64,000 nt of DNA from Mesostigma viride (taxonomy: Eukaryota > Streptophyta > Mesostigmatophyceae > Mesostigmatales > Mesostigmataceae): the NCBI GenBank assembly GCA_009746045.1, contig RPFO01000041.1:9127468-9191467 (forward strand), in the 5' to 3' direction. The notes under the pieces were generated by a model, which saw nothing but the letters and a program-made list of their open reading frames with translations, had not been told where the DNA came from and did not search any database. Numbering within the stretch: the stretch's first letter is position 1; each line of letters begins with the position of its first letter. Both the position numbers and the translations under genes were made by a program. Below, in pieces: positions 20,702 through 29,038 of the stretch.

Positions 20702-23083
20702 ATGACGATGAGAGAGGACGCGAAGATCCGAAATCTCATGAAGGATAAAACCTTCGACGAGGTGTGGACGGAACTGTACAACGAGGCCGTCAGGGAAGGA
20801 CACGCGGCAGAACAGAAGAAGAAGAAGAAGAAGGAGCACCAGCCGGAGATAGAAGTACACACGGACGGGAATCTATATCGCCCAGATGAGGTGCACGGGC
20901 CAGGCGAGATCGGGGGGGAGGAATATCCTGGCGGTACTCCGAAAGCAGCACCAAGCGGGGTGGGCGGTGGGTTGACGGCAGGCGGGTCGAGCCCGAGGGG
21001 AGACGCGACAGGTGGTGGTAAGGAAGACGGTTCTCTCCCTGAAGGTGCGATAGTTGGGTCGCCGGCAGACGGGTCGGCCGCAAAAAGGGGTGGAGATGCA
21101 GCAGGCGCGACAGGTGGTGGTAAGGAAGACGGTTCTCTCCCTGAAGGTGCGATAGTTGGGTCGCCGGCAGACGGGTCGGCCGCAAAAGGGGGTGGAGATG
21201 CAGCAGGCGCGACAGGTGGTGGTAAGGAAGACGGTTCTCTCCCTGAAGGTGCGATAGTTGGGTCGCCGGCAGACGGGTCGGCCGCAAAAGGGGGTGGAGA
21301 TGCAGCAGGCGCGACAGGTGGTGGTAAGGAAGACGGTTCTCTCCCTGAAGGTGCGATAGTTGGGTCGCCGGCAGACGGGTCGGCCGCAAAAAGGGGCGGA
21401 GATGCAGCAGGCGGGCTAGGTCGTGGGGCGGATGGTGGTGTGGGGGCAGTTGCGTCCCCTGAAGGCGCGATAGGTGGGTCGACGGCAGACGGGTCGGCCG
21501 CAAAAGGGGGTGGAGATGCAGCAGGCGCGACAGGTGGTGGTAAGGAAGACGGTTCTCTCCCTGAAGGTGCGATAGTTGGGTCGCCGGCAGACGGGTCGGC
21601 CGCAAAAAGGGGACCTAATAGATTGGTTACGTCGGATGGTGCCACACGAGACGAGGCCGAAGAGTATTTCGATGCTACAGAAGATAATGGTGATGGGGAT
21701 GTTTTGGAACTTTCAGACATAGGTTTTGACCCTTCTTCTTCACAACGTCTTTCAGACACGGCGAATTCTTTTCATAGTGAAAGTCTCGCATCACGATCGG
21801 GTCATAACTGGTTGACAGATACGGCAACAAGTGACGAAACACTCGATCAGGGTCTGAAATACAAGTTGGACAATCTTACGAGTAGGAGCGACCCAACGTT
21901 CGACCGGGATACTGCGCCAAAAAACGATACTGAACAGGATTCTTTTGAAATACTCGGTCGATCATTGCAATCGAAGGCACCCGGTCAACCTCTAGCAATC
22001 AGGACAGGTGGGGGGTTTTTGTATGGTCCACAAGCCAAGCCAGTTTATTCACGCAGGCCCGATGGGCCCATACGCGCATTTGGAAAAGGTTCTTTGACAG
22101 ATCAGCGGGGTCAACGTGGCGCTACTGCAACATTGACGAGTGATACGGGTGATACAGTTACAAAGGGTGAACCACTCGCACTCCAACTCCAACAACGAAT
22201 TTTTAGCGCTCGGCAAGCGTGGAATGACACGCCGACACTCGCAATGCCTGAATCTTCACAAAAACCAGAGGTCGTTTCTTCCGCAAACCCCCCAGTAAGA
22301 CTGTTTGACACAGTAAATCAGGACATAGATGAACGTTTGTGGCAAGGTATGGCAGGTGTGCACGCGCGTAAATCCAATCGCCCATTATCTGCGGACGGAT
22401 ATTTAAAGAGGGATCCACAAACAACGGAATTAATGAGAAAAACTGTTCACTTTATCCCTTCAGGGTCATACGTCGGTCAGGGTCAAACGACATTGCCTAC
22501 GGCCAGCGACACGGGTCGACTCGGCGCACCGATTGGGGGAGCGCATGAAGCGGCGGGGTCTTGGGATGGGAGCGTAGCTGAAGGGGGTGAACCCAACCGA
22601 GTAGATCTTCCGACAGTGAATACAAATGTCAATACTGGCGCCACTACAAGCACGGCGGATGGAACCGGGTTGCCTCCACGTTTGTGGCATTTTCCCGCAA
22701 CGACAGAAACGGGTAAACCCACACAAAGTGTGCAGTCACGAGCCCCCCTCCCCGTCCCGGATGTTTTGACGATTGCCTTTCGACAAGGGATTGGGGAATA
22801 TATGACAGACCAGGGATCAACAAGTGTTGATGCTGAACCCTTGTCCCTCGCCCAACAAGCTGTTAACCCTACGAAGCCATCCGCTTTAGTCACTTCGAAA
22901 AAACAGCCCCAGCCAACGGGTACTGATAGCAAACAACAACTGGCTCCGTCTAGATATATTCGTGTCCCCGAAACACCACCAATACAAACAACTGCCGTGC
23001 GCGTACCAGACACATTGGACAATTTTGTAAAAGAGCTTTCGCCGTTGACTGATGTCGGGTCATCACCCGGCCGGCGTCGCTGA
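20702..23083 (+). CDS. Large low-complexity protein with Gly/Ala repeats
   Basis: The protein has 793 residues from ATG 20,702. A short charged head ends in a lysine run (about residues 40-45). Then come six copies of a 34-residue unit (GGGKEDGSLPEGAIVGSPAD...) encoded by a 102-base repeat. A long Ser/Thr/Gln-rich tail follows with no recognisable domain and a clear drop in GC compared with its neighbours. No signal peptide. The frame stops at 23,083, ten bases before a strong hairpin. The composition suggests a flexible structural, fibre-like or surface protein; this is inference. Confidence 0.6.
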   Translation: MTMREDAKIRNLMKDKTFDEVWTELYNEAVREGHAAEQKKKKKKEHQPEIEVHTDGNLYRPDEVHGPGEIGGEEYPGGTPKAAPSGVGGGLTAGGSSPRGDATGGGKEDGSLPEGAIVGSPADGSAAKRGGDAAGATGGGKEDGSLPEGAIVGSPADGSAAKGGGDAAGATGGGKEDGSLPEGAIVGSPADGSAAKGGGDAAGATGGGKEDGSLPEGAIVGSPADGSAAKRGGDAAGGLGRGADGGVGAVASPEGAIGGSTADGSAAKGGGDAAGATGGGKEDGSLPEGAIVGSPADGSAAKRGPNRLVTSDGATRDEAEEYFDATEDNGDGDVLELSDIGFDPSSSQRLSDTANSFHSESLASRSGHNWLTDTATSDETLDQGLKYKLDNLTSRSDPTFDRDTAPKNDTEQDSFEILGRSLQSKAPGQPLAIRTGGGFLYGPQAKPVYSRRPDGPIRAFGKGSLTDQRGQRGATATLTSDTGDTVTKGEPLALQLQQRIFSARQAWNDTPTLAMPESSQKPEVVSSANPPVRLFDTVNQDIDERLWQGMAGVHARKSNRPLSADGYLKRDPQTTELMRKTVHFIPSGSYVGQGQTTLPTASDTGRLGAPIGGAHEAAGSWDGSVAEGGEPNRVDLPTVNTNVNTGATTSTADGTGLPPRLWHFPATTETGKPTQSVQSRAPLPVPDVLTIAFRQGIGEYMTDQGSTSVDAEPLSLAQQAVNPTKPSALVTSKKQPQPTGTDSKQQLAPSRYIRVPETPPIQTTAVRVPDTLDNFVKELSPLTDVGSSPGRRR
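21011..21610 (+). repeat. In-frame 102-base tandem repeat, about six units
   Basis: Units begin at 21,011, 21,113, 21,215 and 21,317 with exact 102-base spacing. A longer variant unit follows from about 21,419 (extra Gly/Ala codons, altered GAIGGSTADG block) and a final standard unit near 21,533. The standard units are almost identical, so the expansion is recent or kept uniform by recombination. The length is a multiple of three, so the reading frame is never disturbed. Confidence 0.9.
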
Positions 23084-23093
23084 TCGATCTTTG

Positions 23094-23157
23094 TACGGGC
23101 CCGGATGGCACCCTAGACCGGACATGCCCCCGGATGGCCCCCTAGACCGGGCCCGTA
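23094..23157. terminator. Hairpin between convergent genes
   Basis: Perfect 11-base arms (TACGGGCCCGG at 23,094 and its complement ending at 23,157) flank a loop that itself contains two near copies of CCGGATGGCMCCCTAGACCGG. The element sits between the stop of the plus-strand gene (23,083) and the minus-strand gene whose stop (TAG, 23,142) lies inside the right arm. Some giant viruses end transcripts at intergenic hairpins, so a shared 3'-end signal is likely. The same CTACGGGCCCGG word recurs at 34,729, at a breakpoint. Confidence 0.45.
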
Positions 23158-23720
23158 GAGTTTGCCGGGTGTGTTTGCCGGATGTCGGGCACCTTTTCAT
23201 CCTCGGAAGGGTAGTGTGTCGTGATCACGACCTTGTCGTCGACGAGGTCGACCATCCTCAAAACCAAGCCCGCGAGGGCCGACCATTGAATCAATTTTCG
23301 GAACTTGAGACTTTTGACGCTTATATCGCAAGGAAGAGAATCCGACTCGTAGCTACTGTAGCCAATTTCCTCGATGCGCTCGACAATGAACTTGTCAACG
23401 GAGTCGTCGTCCAAACACCACTTGTTATCCTCCCCCATGGCGTGGTCGCGGATAGCCAACTTCTCCATGGAAGAGGCGAGGCGCTCGTCATTAAAGCCCA
23501 GGATGTGGGTCATGGGTCGCACGACATGCGTTTTTCTGTCCTTTTCCATGTCACATATGCCCAGGACGGACTGATGAGGGCGCTGGCGGCCCACGATGTA
23601 GACGTCCCTGTCCCAGGGGCTTTTACTAGGAGAGAGAGAGGCGGCGATGGGTGCTTTTTTGTCCGTGGCAACTACCGGAGCTGTCGTCGGAAACAACACG
23701 CGGCGGAATATCGAGACCAT
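23142..23720 (-). CDS. Unidentified protein
   Basis: The protein has 192 residues from ATG 23,720. It has a hydrophobic N-terminal start (VSIFRRVLFPTTAPVV) but no clear signal peptide; the rest is mixed alpha/beta. The last codons and the stop are made by the hairpin arm, so the original C-terminus may have been different. It is divergent from the Rieske gene (start 23,793) with a 72-base AT-rich gap holding ATAAATATA close to its own start. No family recognised. Confidence 0.55.
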   Translation of the reverse strand: MVSIFRRVLFPTTAPVVATDKKAPIAASLSPSKSPWDRDVYIVGRQRPHQSVLGICDMEKDRKTHVVRPMTHILGFNDERLASSMEKLAIRDHAMGEDNKWCLDDDSVDKFIVERIEEIGYSSYESDSLPCDISVKSLKFRKLIQWSALAGLVLRMVDLVDDKVVITTHYPSEDEKVPDIRQTHPANSTGPV

Positions 23721-23792
23721 AAATATACCCTACAGTCCACAAAAAAGTTGTGCTCGTTTAATCCGGCGCTCGAATCACGCATCAGAATACAA

Positions 23793-24806
23793 ATGATACG
23801 CTCGACACGACTTTTATGCACGCCGCGAGCGTTTCGGGATCGCATGGTACGGACACGGCTTCGATGCGTATGTCAGACTCCCACGCCCTCCGTAAAAACC
23901 GTTATGTGCGACAAGTGGATCTGCGTAGGCGCTCCTATGCTGACACGGGGTACGAAGCTGCGAATCGTGAAGATATACGGCGACGACTACGTTGTATACC
24001 GCTCTTCCTCCTGCGAGCTGCTCGTGTGCCGCGACGTTTGCCCCCATCGAGGGGCAAAACTTTCGCGCGGACACGCGGAGTCGGGAAACGCGATCCGATG
24101 CGCCTATCACGGCCTCTCGTGGGGGCCTAATAATAACCGCGAAAGTTACGTCACGACGCTCGTAGCGGATGACCTGTTGTGGGCGAACTTCGGAGAAGGG
24201 TATCAATTTCGAACCTCGCCGTATACGCCCGCGAATATAGGGCGGTATGCGGATACGGTCGAATGGACCATGAGCGGCCACCCGCAGGTGATCATCGAAA
24301 ACATCATCGACACAGCGAGGGTCACGCCGCGAGAGTCCAGGCTACTTTTCCGCGACGATTGGTTCAAGTGTGCTTCCGTGTATGATTTCGAGATAAACAA
24401 TGCATGGATTTCGTTATTATGTTATTGGATAACTGGATTGCGCGGCGTGTCACAGCTTACAATCCAACACGAATTCGTAATCCCTTATACCGCCTCTATG
24501 ACGATCTTCGCCTGTTCTACCCAGAGCTGTTCCATCATTCCCGTGGCGTCCCTTTTCTTTAGCGTCCTCCCCTTGGAGATGACGAAATCGAGGGTGATTG
24601 TACGGGCCGCTAGCCGGTCCCATATCACGCGGCCGTTGTCCCTCTTGCTCGCCATGTGGTACCTTTTGAGAGACGCGGGACTGGTCGAGACGATTGACAC
24701 GGACTCGTTCCGCTGCAACCGTTTGCTTCGAGCAGACAACCTTGTAGCGCGATACAGGGAGAAGATGAAACGAGCGTACAATTTTGACGACCTTGAGCGT
24801 TATTGA
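23793..24806 (+). CDS. Rieske [2Fe-2S] domain protein
   Basis: The protein has 337 residues from ATG 23,793. A longer upstream open stretch has no good start and crosses the hairpin. The Rieske cluster ligands are clear: C83-P-H85 in CRDVCPHRGAKL and C103-x2-H106 in IRCAYHGLSW, with usual spacing. In Rieske oxygenases a mononuclear-iron site follows, often N-x2-D-x3-H-x4-H. Here ENIIDTARVTPRE keeps the N and D but lacks the histidines, so oxygenase activity is doubtful. The C-terminal half is hydrophobic with a possible membrane segment (PLSLLLAMWYLL). A Rieske gene in a giant virus is unusual; it may have been taken from an algal host. Confidence 0.75.
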   Translation: MIRSTRLLCTPRAFRDRMVRTRLRCVCQTPTPSVKTVMCDKWICVGAPMLTRGTKLRIVKIYGDDYVVYRSSSCELLVCRDVCPHRGAKLSRGHAESGNAIRCAYHGLSWGPNNNRESYVTTLVADDLLWANFGEGYQFRTSPYTPANIGRYADTVEWTMSGHPQVIIENIIDTARVTPRESRLLFRDDWFKCASVYDFEINNAWISLLCYWITGLRGVSQLTIQHEFVIPYTASMTIFACSTQSCSIIPVASLFFSVLPLEMTKSRVIVRAASRSHITRPLSLLLAMWYLLRDAGLVETIDTDSFRCNRLLRADNLVARYREKMKRAYNFDDLERY

Positions 24807-24833
24807 CATCTCATGTCATTATACGAGAGAATT

Positions 24834-25100
24834 CTACGACACGCCCATTCCGATTCCGCTGGTCTCCATGTCCGTGTCCGTCTCCTCGTCGCTCTCCATG
24901 TCCGCGCACATGCGACCACGGTTGAAGAGACGCGTCGCCCGGAGGGCCTGCTCCAAACGCCGCACGCTTTCGATTTCTCTCCTGAATCTCGGTCGGTTGC
25001 ACAGTTGGCGGTATCCGAACGTGATGGCGAACGCGCTCCATCTCTCCTCGACGTTGTCCAGAATCGAGTCCCTTTGCCGGCGCCTTTGATGGCATTTCAT
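24834..25100 (-). CDS. Small basic-then-acidic protein, unidentified
   Basis: The protein has 88 residues. Its ATG (25,100) overlaps the stop of the upstream gene by four bases (ATGA), which supports the start and joint expression. A basic helical N-terminal part is followed by a Met/Glu/Asp/Thr-rich acidic tail (MESDEETDTDMET). No family recognised. Confidence 0.6.
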   Translation of the reverse strand: MKCHQRRRQRDSILDNVEERWSAFAITFGYRQLCNRPRFRREIESVRRLEQALRATRLFNRGRMCADMESDEETDTDMETSGIGMGVS

Positions 25101-25906
25101 GCGGCCGTATGATTGTTCAGCTCCGGTTCCGAGTGGAGCCCCTGGCTCTTGTTTTCGTCATGTGCGTTCGGTACGATGGTTTCGTGCGTGCGCTCGTTCG
25201 CGGGGACGCGAGGGAGGACATTGTAGGCCCCGATCGCGACGGGCTGCTGGAACGGCGCTTCGGCCGGCGCCATGTGCGCGTTATCGATGACACTCGCCCT
25301 CCGGGCGTCCACCCTCGTGAATTCTTGCATGTCCGTCCACCTGGTCCCGTTTTCGGACCCCCCCGGCGCGTCACGCACCGGATCGGCGTAGGAAAGCGGG
25401 ATGCTGCGTTCGGGTAGCACGGTCGTTTTGAGGGTGTTCGGAGTATCCCCTCTGTCGTTGTTTTCGACCTCGGTATTGGGAGCCCTCTCCTCAACACCTG
25501 CCCTGTTGGCTCGATTCAACGGGTCGAGGATGACCATCCGGTTCTGCAATTGGGCCTCTTGCTCGGTCTGTTTTCGTACCATGATCTGGTCCTCGACCTG
25601 CGTCCAGTTCTTGGACAAGATCTCGGTCGACTCGTGCATGTGTGTGTCGCGCCCCCCCTGGGCCGCAAACACCTCCTGCATGCCGAACCTCCTGTCCGGC
25701 CCCGCCTCTCCCACCATTTGGGCGACCTCTTGGACGGGCTTTGACGACCACGGTTCGGGACCCGGGATCTTTGTGACCAGCGAGTCGAACTTCACGGGCG
25801 CGCACGTCATCGTCAAGAACTCCGTCTGGGGCATGTACCCCTTCGGCGGCTCAACATGCATGTTTATTTTAGAAGTGTTCCTTCCATACCCTAGATTCGC
25901 TCTCAT
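25097..25906 (-). CDS. Unidentified protein, probably structural
   Basis: The protein has 269 residues from ATG 25,906. It is hydrophilic, rich in Pro, Asn, Glu and Arg, with no membrane segment or known motif. A central helical part (about residues 95-125, ILSKNWTQVEDQIMVRKQTEQEAQLQNRM) could form a short coil. It heads a run of closely spaced minus-strand genes down to 24,834. Function unknown; a virion tegument-like role is only a guess. Confidence 0.6.
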   Translation of the reverse strand: MRANLGYGRNTSKINMHVEPPKGYMPQTEFLTMTCAPVKFDSLVTKIPGPEPWSSKPVQEVAQMVGEAGPDRRFGMQEVFAAQGGRDTHMHESTEILSKNWTQVEDQIMVRKQTEQEAQLQNRMVILDPLNRANRAGVEERAPNTEVENNDRGDTPNTLKTTVLPERSIPLSYADPVRDAPGGSENGTRWTDMQEFTRVDARRASVIDNAHMAPAEAPFQQPVAIGAYNVLPRVPANERTHETIVPNAHDENKSQGLHSEPELNNHTAA

Positions 25907-25924
25907 AGTGGGTGCCGTTACGTA

Positions 25925-26116
25925 TTAATCAGGCGGCGCGGGGCCGTACCCGCCCCTCGTCGTGTACATGGGCACGGGTTCGTACCCCCTCGACTCTGTC
26001 GGCACCATCGGTTTAGAAGCTAGTACCACGTCTTCCCCGACCACGTCCCTCGCGGGAGGCGGGGCGGGGCGCATAAGAAAGCCTGTCAACGCGACAATGG
26101 AAATAGAGGCAAGCAT
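25925..26116 (-). CDS. Small single-pass membrane protein
   Basis: The protein has 63 residues. One hydrophobic N-terminal segment (LASISIVALTGFLM) is followed by a Pro/Gly/Tyr-rich tail (YEPVPMYTTRGGYGPAPPD). Small proteins of this form recur in this region (26,527-26,739 and 37,704-37,991) and are typical of giant-virus virion membranes. No family recognised. Confidence 0.55.
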   Translation of the reverse strand: MLASISIVALTGFLMRPAPPPARDVVGEDVVLASKPMVPTESRGYEPVPMYTTRGGYGPAPPD

Positions 26117-26170
26117 TCAATTCTTTATTCATAATAATACAACAACACAATTATGGTGCAAGCACTCAAA

Positions 26171-26509
26171 CTAAATGGGTAACCTACACGGCTCTGGCCT
26201 GAGTGCGCTGGTGACGATCGGGAACTCTAGGTACCTATCGGACCGTTTCATGTCTTCCCAGTACATGTGGAGGTACGGCGCCGTGACGCGATCGTCGACG
26301 GTGATGGCTTTGTTGAAGTTTGCGGCGTGGACACCGCCCTTGAGTCTCATGCATTCCAAGGACGGGTCGAGCCTCGCGCCCAGCGTGAGGAAGGATTGAA
26401 CGTGGTCCTGGGTGACCGGGAACGAAACGTTGTTGTCGAGGACCTTGTCCAACGTCTTTCCGATCTCCTCCTTGACCCCGTTTTCGGTGATGATGATCGC
26501 GGATGACAT
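26171..26509 (-). CDS. Unidentified small protein
   Basis: The protein has 112 residues from ATG 26,509, soluble, with mixed helix and strand character and no cysteine-rich motif. It sits in a minus-strand run with gaps of 17-60 bases. The AT-rich stretch 26,117-26,170 downstream of its stop probably holds the promoter of the next gene. No family recognised. Confidence 0.6.
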   Translation of the reverse strand: MSSAIIITENGVKEEIGKTLDKVLDNNVSFPVTQDHVQSFLTLGARLDPSLECMRLKGGVHAANFNKAITVDDRVTAPYLHMYWEDMKRSDRYLEFPIVTSALRPEPCRLPI

Positions 26510-26526
26510 GGATTCGTACTATTGGT

Positions 26527-26739
26527 TTAGAATATATGCGGGCCCAAGACCATCCTCTCCTCTGGCCTGGCGTCGAAATTGATCGGGATCACAGGCGGGA
26601 TGGGCAGTGTCTTTCGTTCCATGACGTAATACTCCGGACACGCCAAGTCCCATACGGGTTGCCACCGGACCCAGCGTATCCATTCCGCCGCGGAGACAAG
26701 CACCATGAAAAGGAACACCAACACGACCGGTGCTGACAT
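26527..26739 (-). CDS. Small membrane-anchored protein
   Basis: The protein has 70 residues. An N-terminal hydrophobic segment (APVVLVFLFMVLVSAAEWI) could be a signal anchor. It is followed by a Trp-rich (WIRWVRWQPVW) and Pro-rich outer part. No family recognised. Confidence 0.6.
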   Translation of the reverse strand: MSAPVVLVFLFMVLVSAAEWIRWVRWQPVWDLACPEYYVMERKTLPIPPVIPINFDARPEERMVLGPHIF

Positions 26740-26760
26740 GTTCGCTGCATACTAAGAGTA

Positions 26761-27279
26761 CTAGGAGATATTCTCCCCTCCTAGCCGGCTCAGTATTTCG
26801 ATACGAGCGGCCGCACGGAGCAGAGGGGGGACGTTATTCATGACGTAGTTCTCGACGCCCTTGGAAGTCTTCGGAAGAGGCGGTCCGGAAGCCAGGACTT
26901 CGTTCAGGGACTCTCTCTCTTCGCGTCGTAACTCGTCAGGAAGTTCTCGAAGAACTGCGCACATCTTGGCCTTGCACACGCCGTCCGATATAAGATGGAA
27001 CCATGCGTTATGCCACGCGGCGTCTCGCGAAAGAACGTACACGGTGTCGTTCTGGCCGTCGATCTCTTTATTCGCGACCCGTCGTCCGAGATCGTAATAG
27101 AACAGCGTGTCCGCGGCCTCCTTGATCATGGAGTCCGATCTCATCACCTCGCACCCCGTCGGAACCGGCCCCTCGTACGCCTTCCCGCAGTACCCGACCA
27201 CCGTGCACCGGCTCGTGTCGATGCAACACGCGTCTTTCGCGCATTGATCGAGGTCCACAAACACCCATACACGCGGCAT
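26761..27279 (-). CDS. PIN/NYN-like nuclease domain protein
   Basis: The protein has 172 residues from ATG 27,279. It begins with a strand ending in aspartates (VWVFVDLDQC), as in NYN/PIN-like RNases, followed by a second strand (VVGYCG). The block KEAADTLFYYDLGRRVA...DTVYVLSRDAAWHNAW matches the expected order: the mid-domain Asp, then a strand ending in S-x-D. These acidic residues bind metal in active members. The C-terminal 50 residues are helical. It could cleave RNA, perhaps host mRNA or tRNA. The assignment is by pattern only. Confidence 0.5.
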   Translation of the reverse strand: MPRVWVFVDLDQCAKDACCIDTSRCTVVGYCGKAYEGPVPTGCEVMRSDSMIKEAADTLFYYDLGRRVANKEIDGQNDTVYVLSRDAAWHNAWFHLISDGVCKAKMCAVLRELPDELRREERESLNEVLASGPPLPKTSKGVENYVMNNVPPLLRAAARIEILSRLGGENIS

Positions 27280-27332
27280 GCTGTATGATATGATGCCTGC
27301 CGAAAAAAAAAACGAAATCTCCGGCGCACGAA

Positions 27333-28631
27333 TCACTCCTCGGAAAACGCGATCTCTCCGTCGACGTACGCCTTCCACAATTTGCGCTTGTTCTCGGCGG
27401 TGTTGTCGAGAGATTGGGCAGTGAGCTGCCTCAGGGTCCAATCTCCGGCCTTCTTGAGCACGTCTTTGTACGCCACGGACGGTCGCACGTCCGTCTTCGC
27501 TGTCTTCTTCGACCCGGGGTTCGCCTCGTCGTCTATCAACTGAAACGACTCGGGGTTCAGATCGATGTACAACTTCTTCGTCATGTCGACCCACTCGGTC
27601 ACGTGCCCGTGCCGAGCCTTCTGACCGGCGAGGTGCTTCGACTTGGACACGTACTCGCCGGTCTTCTCGTTCTTCACGAGGTCATCCTTCTTCAGACGGT
27701 TCGTGGTCATCATGGCGGCGTCGTGGAAGACCTGGGACTTGCTTCCGTACCTGTGGACCGGCATGGGAAATGGGCCGGGAATGATCTCCCATGCCGACAT
27801 CCGGGTCATCCCCGTCGCCGGCATGTCCATGAACCGATGGTCCAGTGTGGCGATCTTTCGGACCACCTGCTCCCAGCTCGACAACGCCGCGAGCTCCTCG
27901 GCGAGTGGTTTGCCAACCGGCGTCTCGACCTCTTTGTCCTGCGCGCGCGCCGACAGGTGACTCGCCAGAGCGGCGCGCAGTCCCTGCACGTCCGGCCGTT
28001 TGCGAAAGAGGTCGCCGGCGTCGAGCTTGTCGAAAGGCCTTCCGTTCAATCCGCGTTCGCACAAACGAACCACGGCCGGCCAAAGAGGATCGACGTACTT
28101 GGACAGCGGCTTCACGTAGCCGTCTTTCTCGTCCTCGATATCGATCTCTCTTTGCCTCTGAAGATTCATCGCCCCGTTCCCGTTCGTGAACGACGCCCCG
28201 TTGTACGTGTAATCCATCACGATGATAAAGTCCAACCGGCCCAGCGTTCGGAGGTAACTCAGGCAAGCATTATACCACTCCATATCGATCAGGTCGGACA
28301 TGTCGCCCTTCACGTACCCGGGCATGGCCTGAAACACGGGGTCGAGGAGGCTGTGGCTGAACGTGTCTATTTCCAGCTTGCGGGGGGTCCATTTGATGGG
28401 GTACGCGAGCGCCATCGCGGACCGGATATAGGAAGGCCTGTCCAACCTGGGAAACTCCAACGAGACGACCCCCGTCTTGAACTCGGGCACGCGGCTGAAC
28501 GGCTCGTCCCCGCTCGACTTGCAAAACCGCCGGTGCTCGTCGTCGACGTACCTCGAGTCGATCTGGGAACGGATCGCTTTCACCTTGTCCGTCATCCGCT
28601 TCTTGGCTTTGTCGCTCAGTTCCGGCGCCAT
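27333..28631 (-). CDS. Unidentified 432-residue protein
   Basis: The ATG at 28,631 is the natural start; an in-frame open stretch continues upstream to 29,195 but has no ATG and overlaps other genes. The protein is soluble, with alternating helices and strands, and contains many charged blocks. No catalytic motif recognised. The segment coding for PATGMTRMSA (about 27,795-27,830) shares short, gapped similarity with the sequences at the two breakpoints near 34,760 and 36,905. Its size and position among virion genes would suit a conserved viral core protein. Confidence 0.65.
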   Translation of the reverse strand: MAPELSDKAKKRMTDKVKAIRSQIDSRYVDDEHRRFCKSSGDEPFSRVPEFKTGVVSLEFPRLDRPSYIRSAMALAYPIKWTPRKLEIDTFSHSLLDPVFQAMPGYVKGDMSDLIDMEWYNACLSYLRTLGRLDFIIVMDYTYNGASFTNGNGAMNLQRQREIDIEDEKDGYVKPLSKYVDPLWPAVVRLCERGLNGRPFDKLDAGDLFRKRPDVQGLRAALASHLSARAQDKEVETPVGKPLAEELAALSSWEQVVRKIATLDHRFMDMPATGMTRMSAWEIIPGPFPMPVHRYGSKSQVFHDAAMMTTNRLKKDDLVKNEKTGEYVSKSKHLAGQKARHGHVTEWVDMTKKLYIDLNPESFQLIDDEANPGSKKTAKTDVRPSVAYKDVLKKAGDWTLRQLTAQSLDNTAENKRKLWKAYVDGEIAFSEE

Positions 28632-28678
28632 GCCGCTATACCACAAAACGGGAGATAATAGCAACGAGGGTCTCGGAT

Positions 28679-29026
28679 CTACGCCCCCGCCCCCCCACGG
28701 ATCTCGATCGCCCTGGTCACCACCGTGTCCACCTCCAGGAACAAGTGGGTCAGCTCCCCCACGCACAGAAGCAACAACGTCTTCACGGCCGCGTCTCGCG
28801 CCGAGAATCCCTTTCTCTTGTACGCACTGTACGCGATGGCGGCCAACGCGGTGGCTGCCACGTCGAACACCGCGACCCCGCCCACGCGCCAAGACCGCAG
28901 ACTCGCGAGCGCACTCATTACCATCCGCACACACAACTTCTGCGACGGACTGGCGAAAACGGCGGTGGACGCCTGCCGCGTGTCCGCGGTGGCCGTCGCG
29001 CACTCCGTGATACTCCGCGCGTGCAT
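28679..29026 (-). CDS. Small membrane protein, unidentified
   Basis: The protein has 115 residues from ATG 29,026. It has two hydrophobic stretches (VGGVAVFDVAATALAAIAYSAY and VKTLLLLCVGELTHLFL) separated by a basic turn. Alanine-rich. It lies between the 432-residue gene and the knuckle/F-box gene, all on the minus strand. No family recognised. Confidence 0.55.
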   Translation of the reverse strand: MHARSITECATATADTRQASTAVFASPSQKLCVRMVMSALASLRSWRVGGVAVFDVAATALAAIAYSAYKRKGFSARDAAVKTLLLLCVGELTHLFLEVDTVVTRAIEIRGGAGA

Positions 29027-29038
29027 AGACGCGACGAG

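Noticed and set aside
20689..21759. Minus-strand Pro/Ser repeat protein (356 codons)
   Set aside because: It is the antisense of the in-frame Gly/Ala repeats of the plus-strand gene; the 102-base period keeps several frames open.
23052..23792. N-terminal extension of the Rieske gene
   Set aside because: It starts at a rare codon, crosses the hairpin and is antisense to the gene at 23,142-23,720; ATG 23,793 leaves the whole domain intact.
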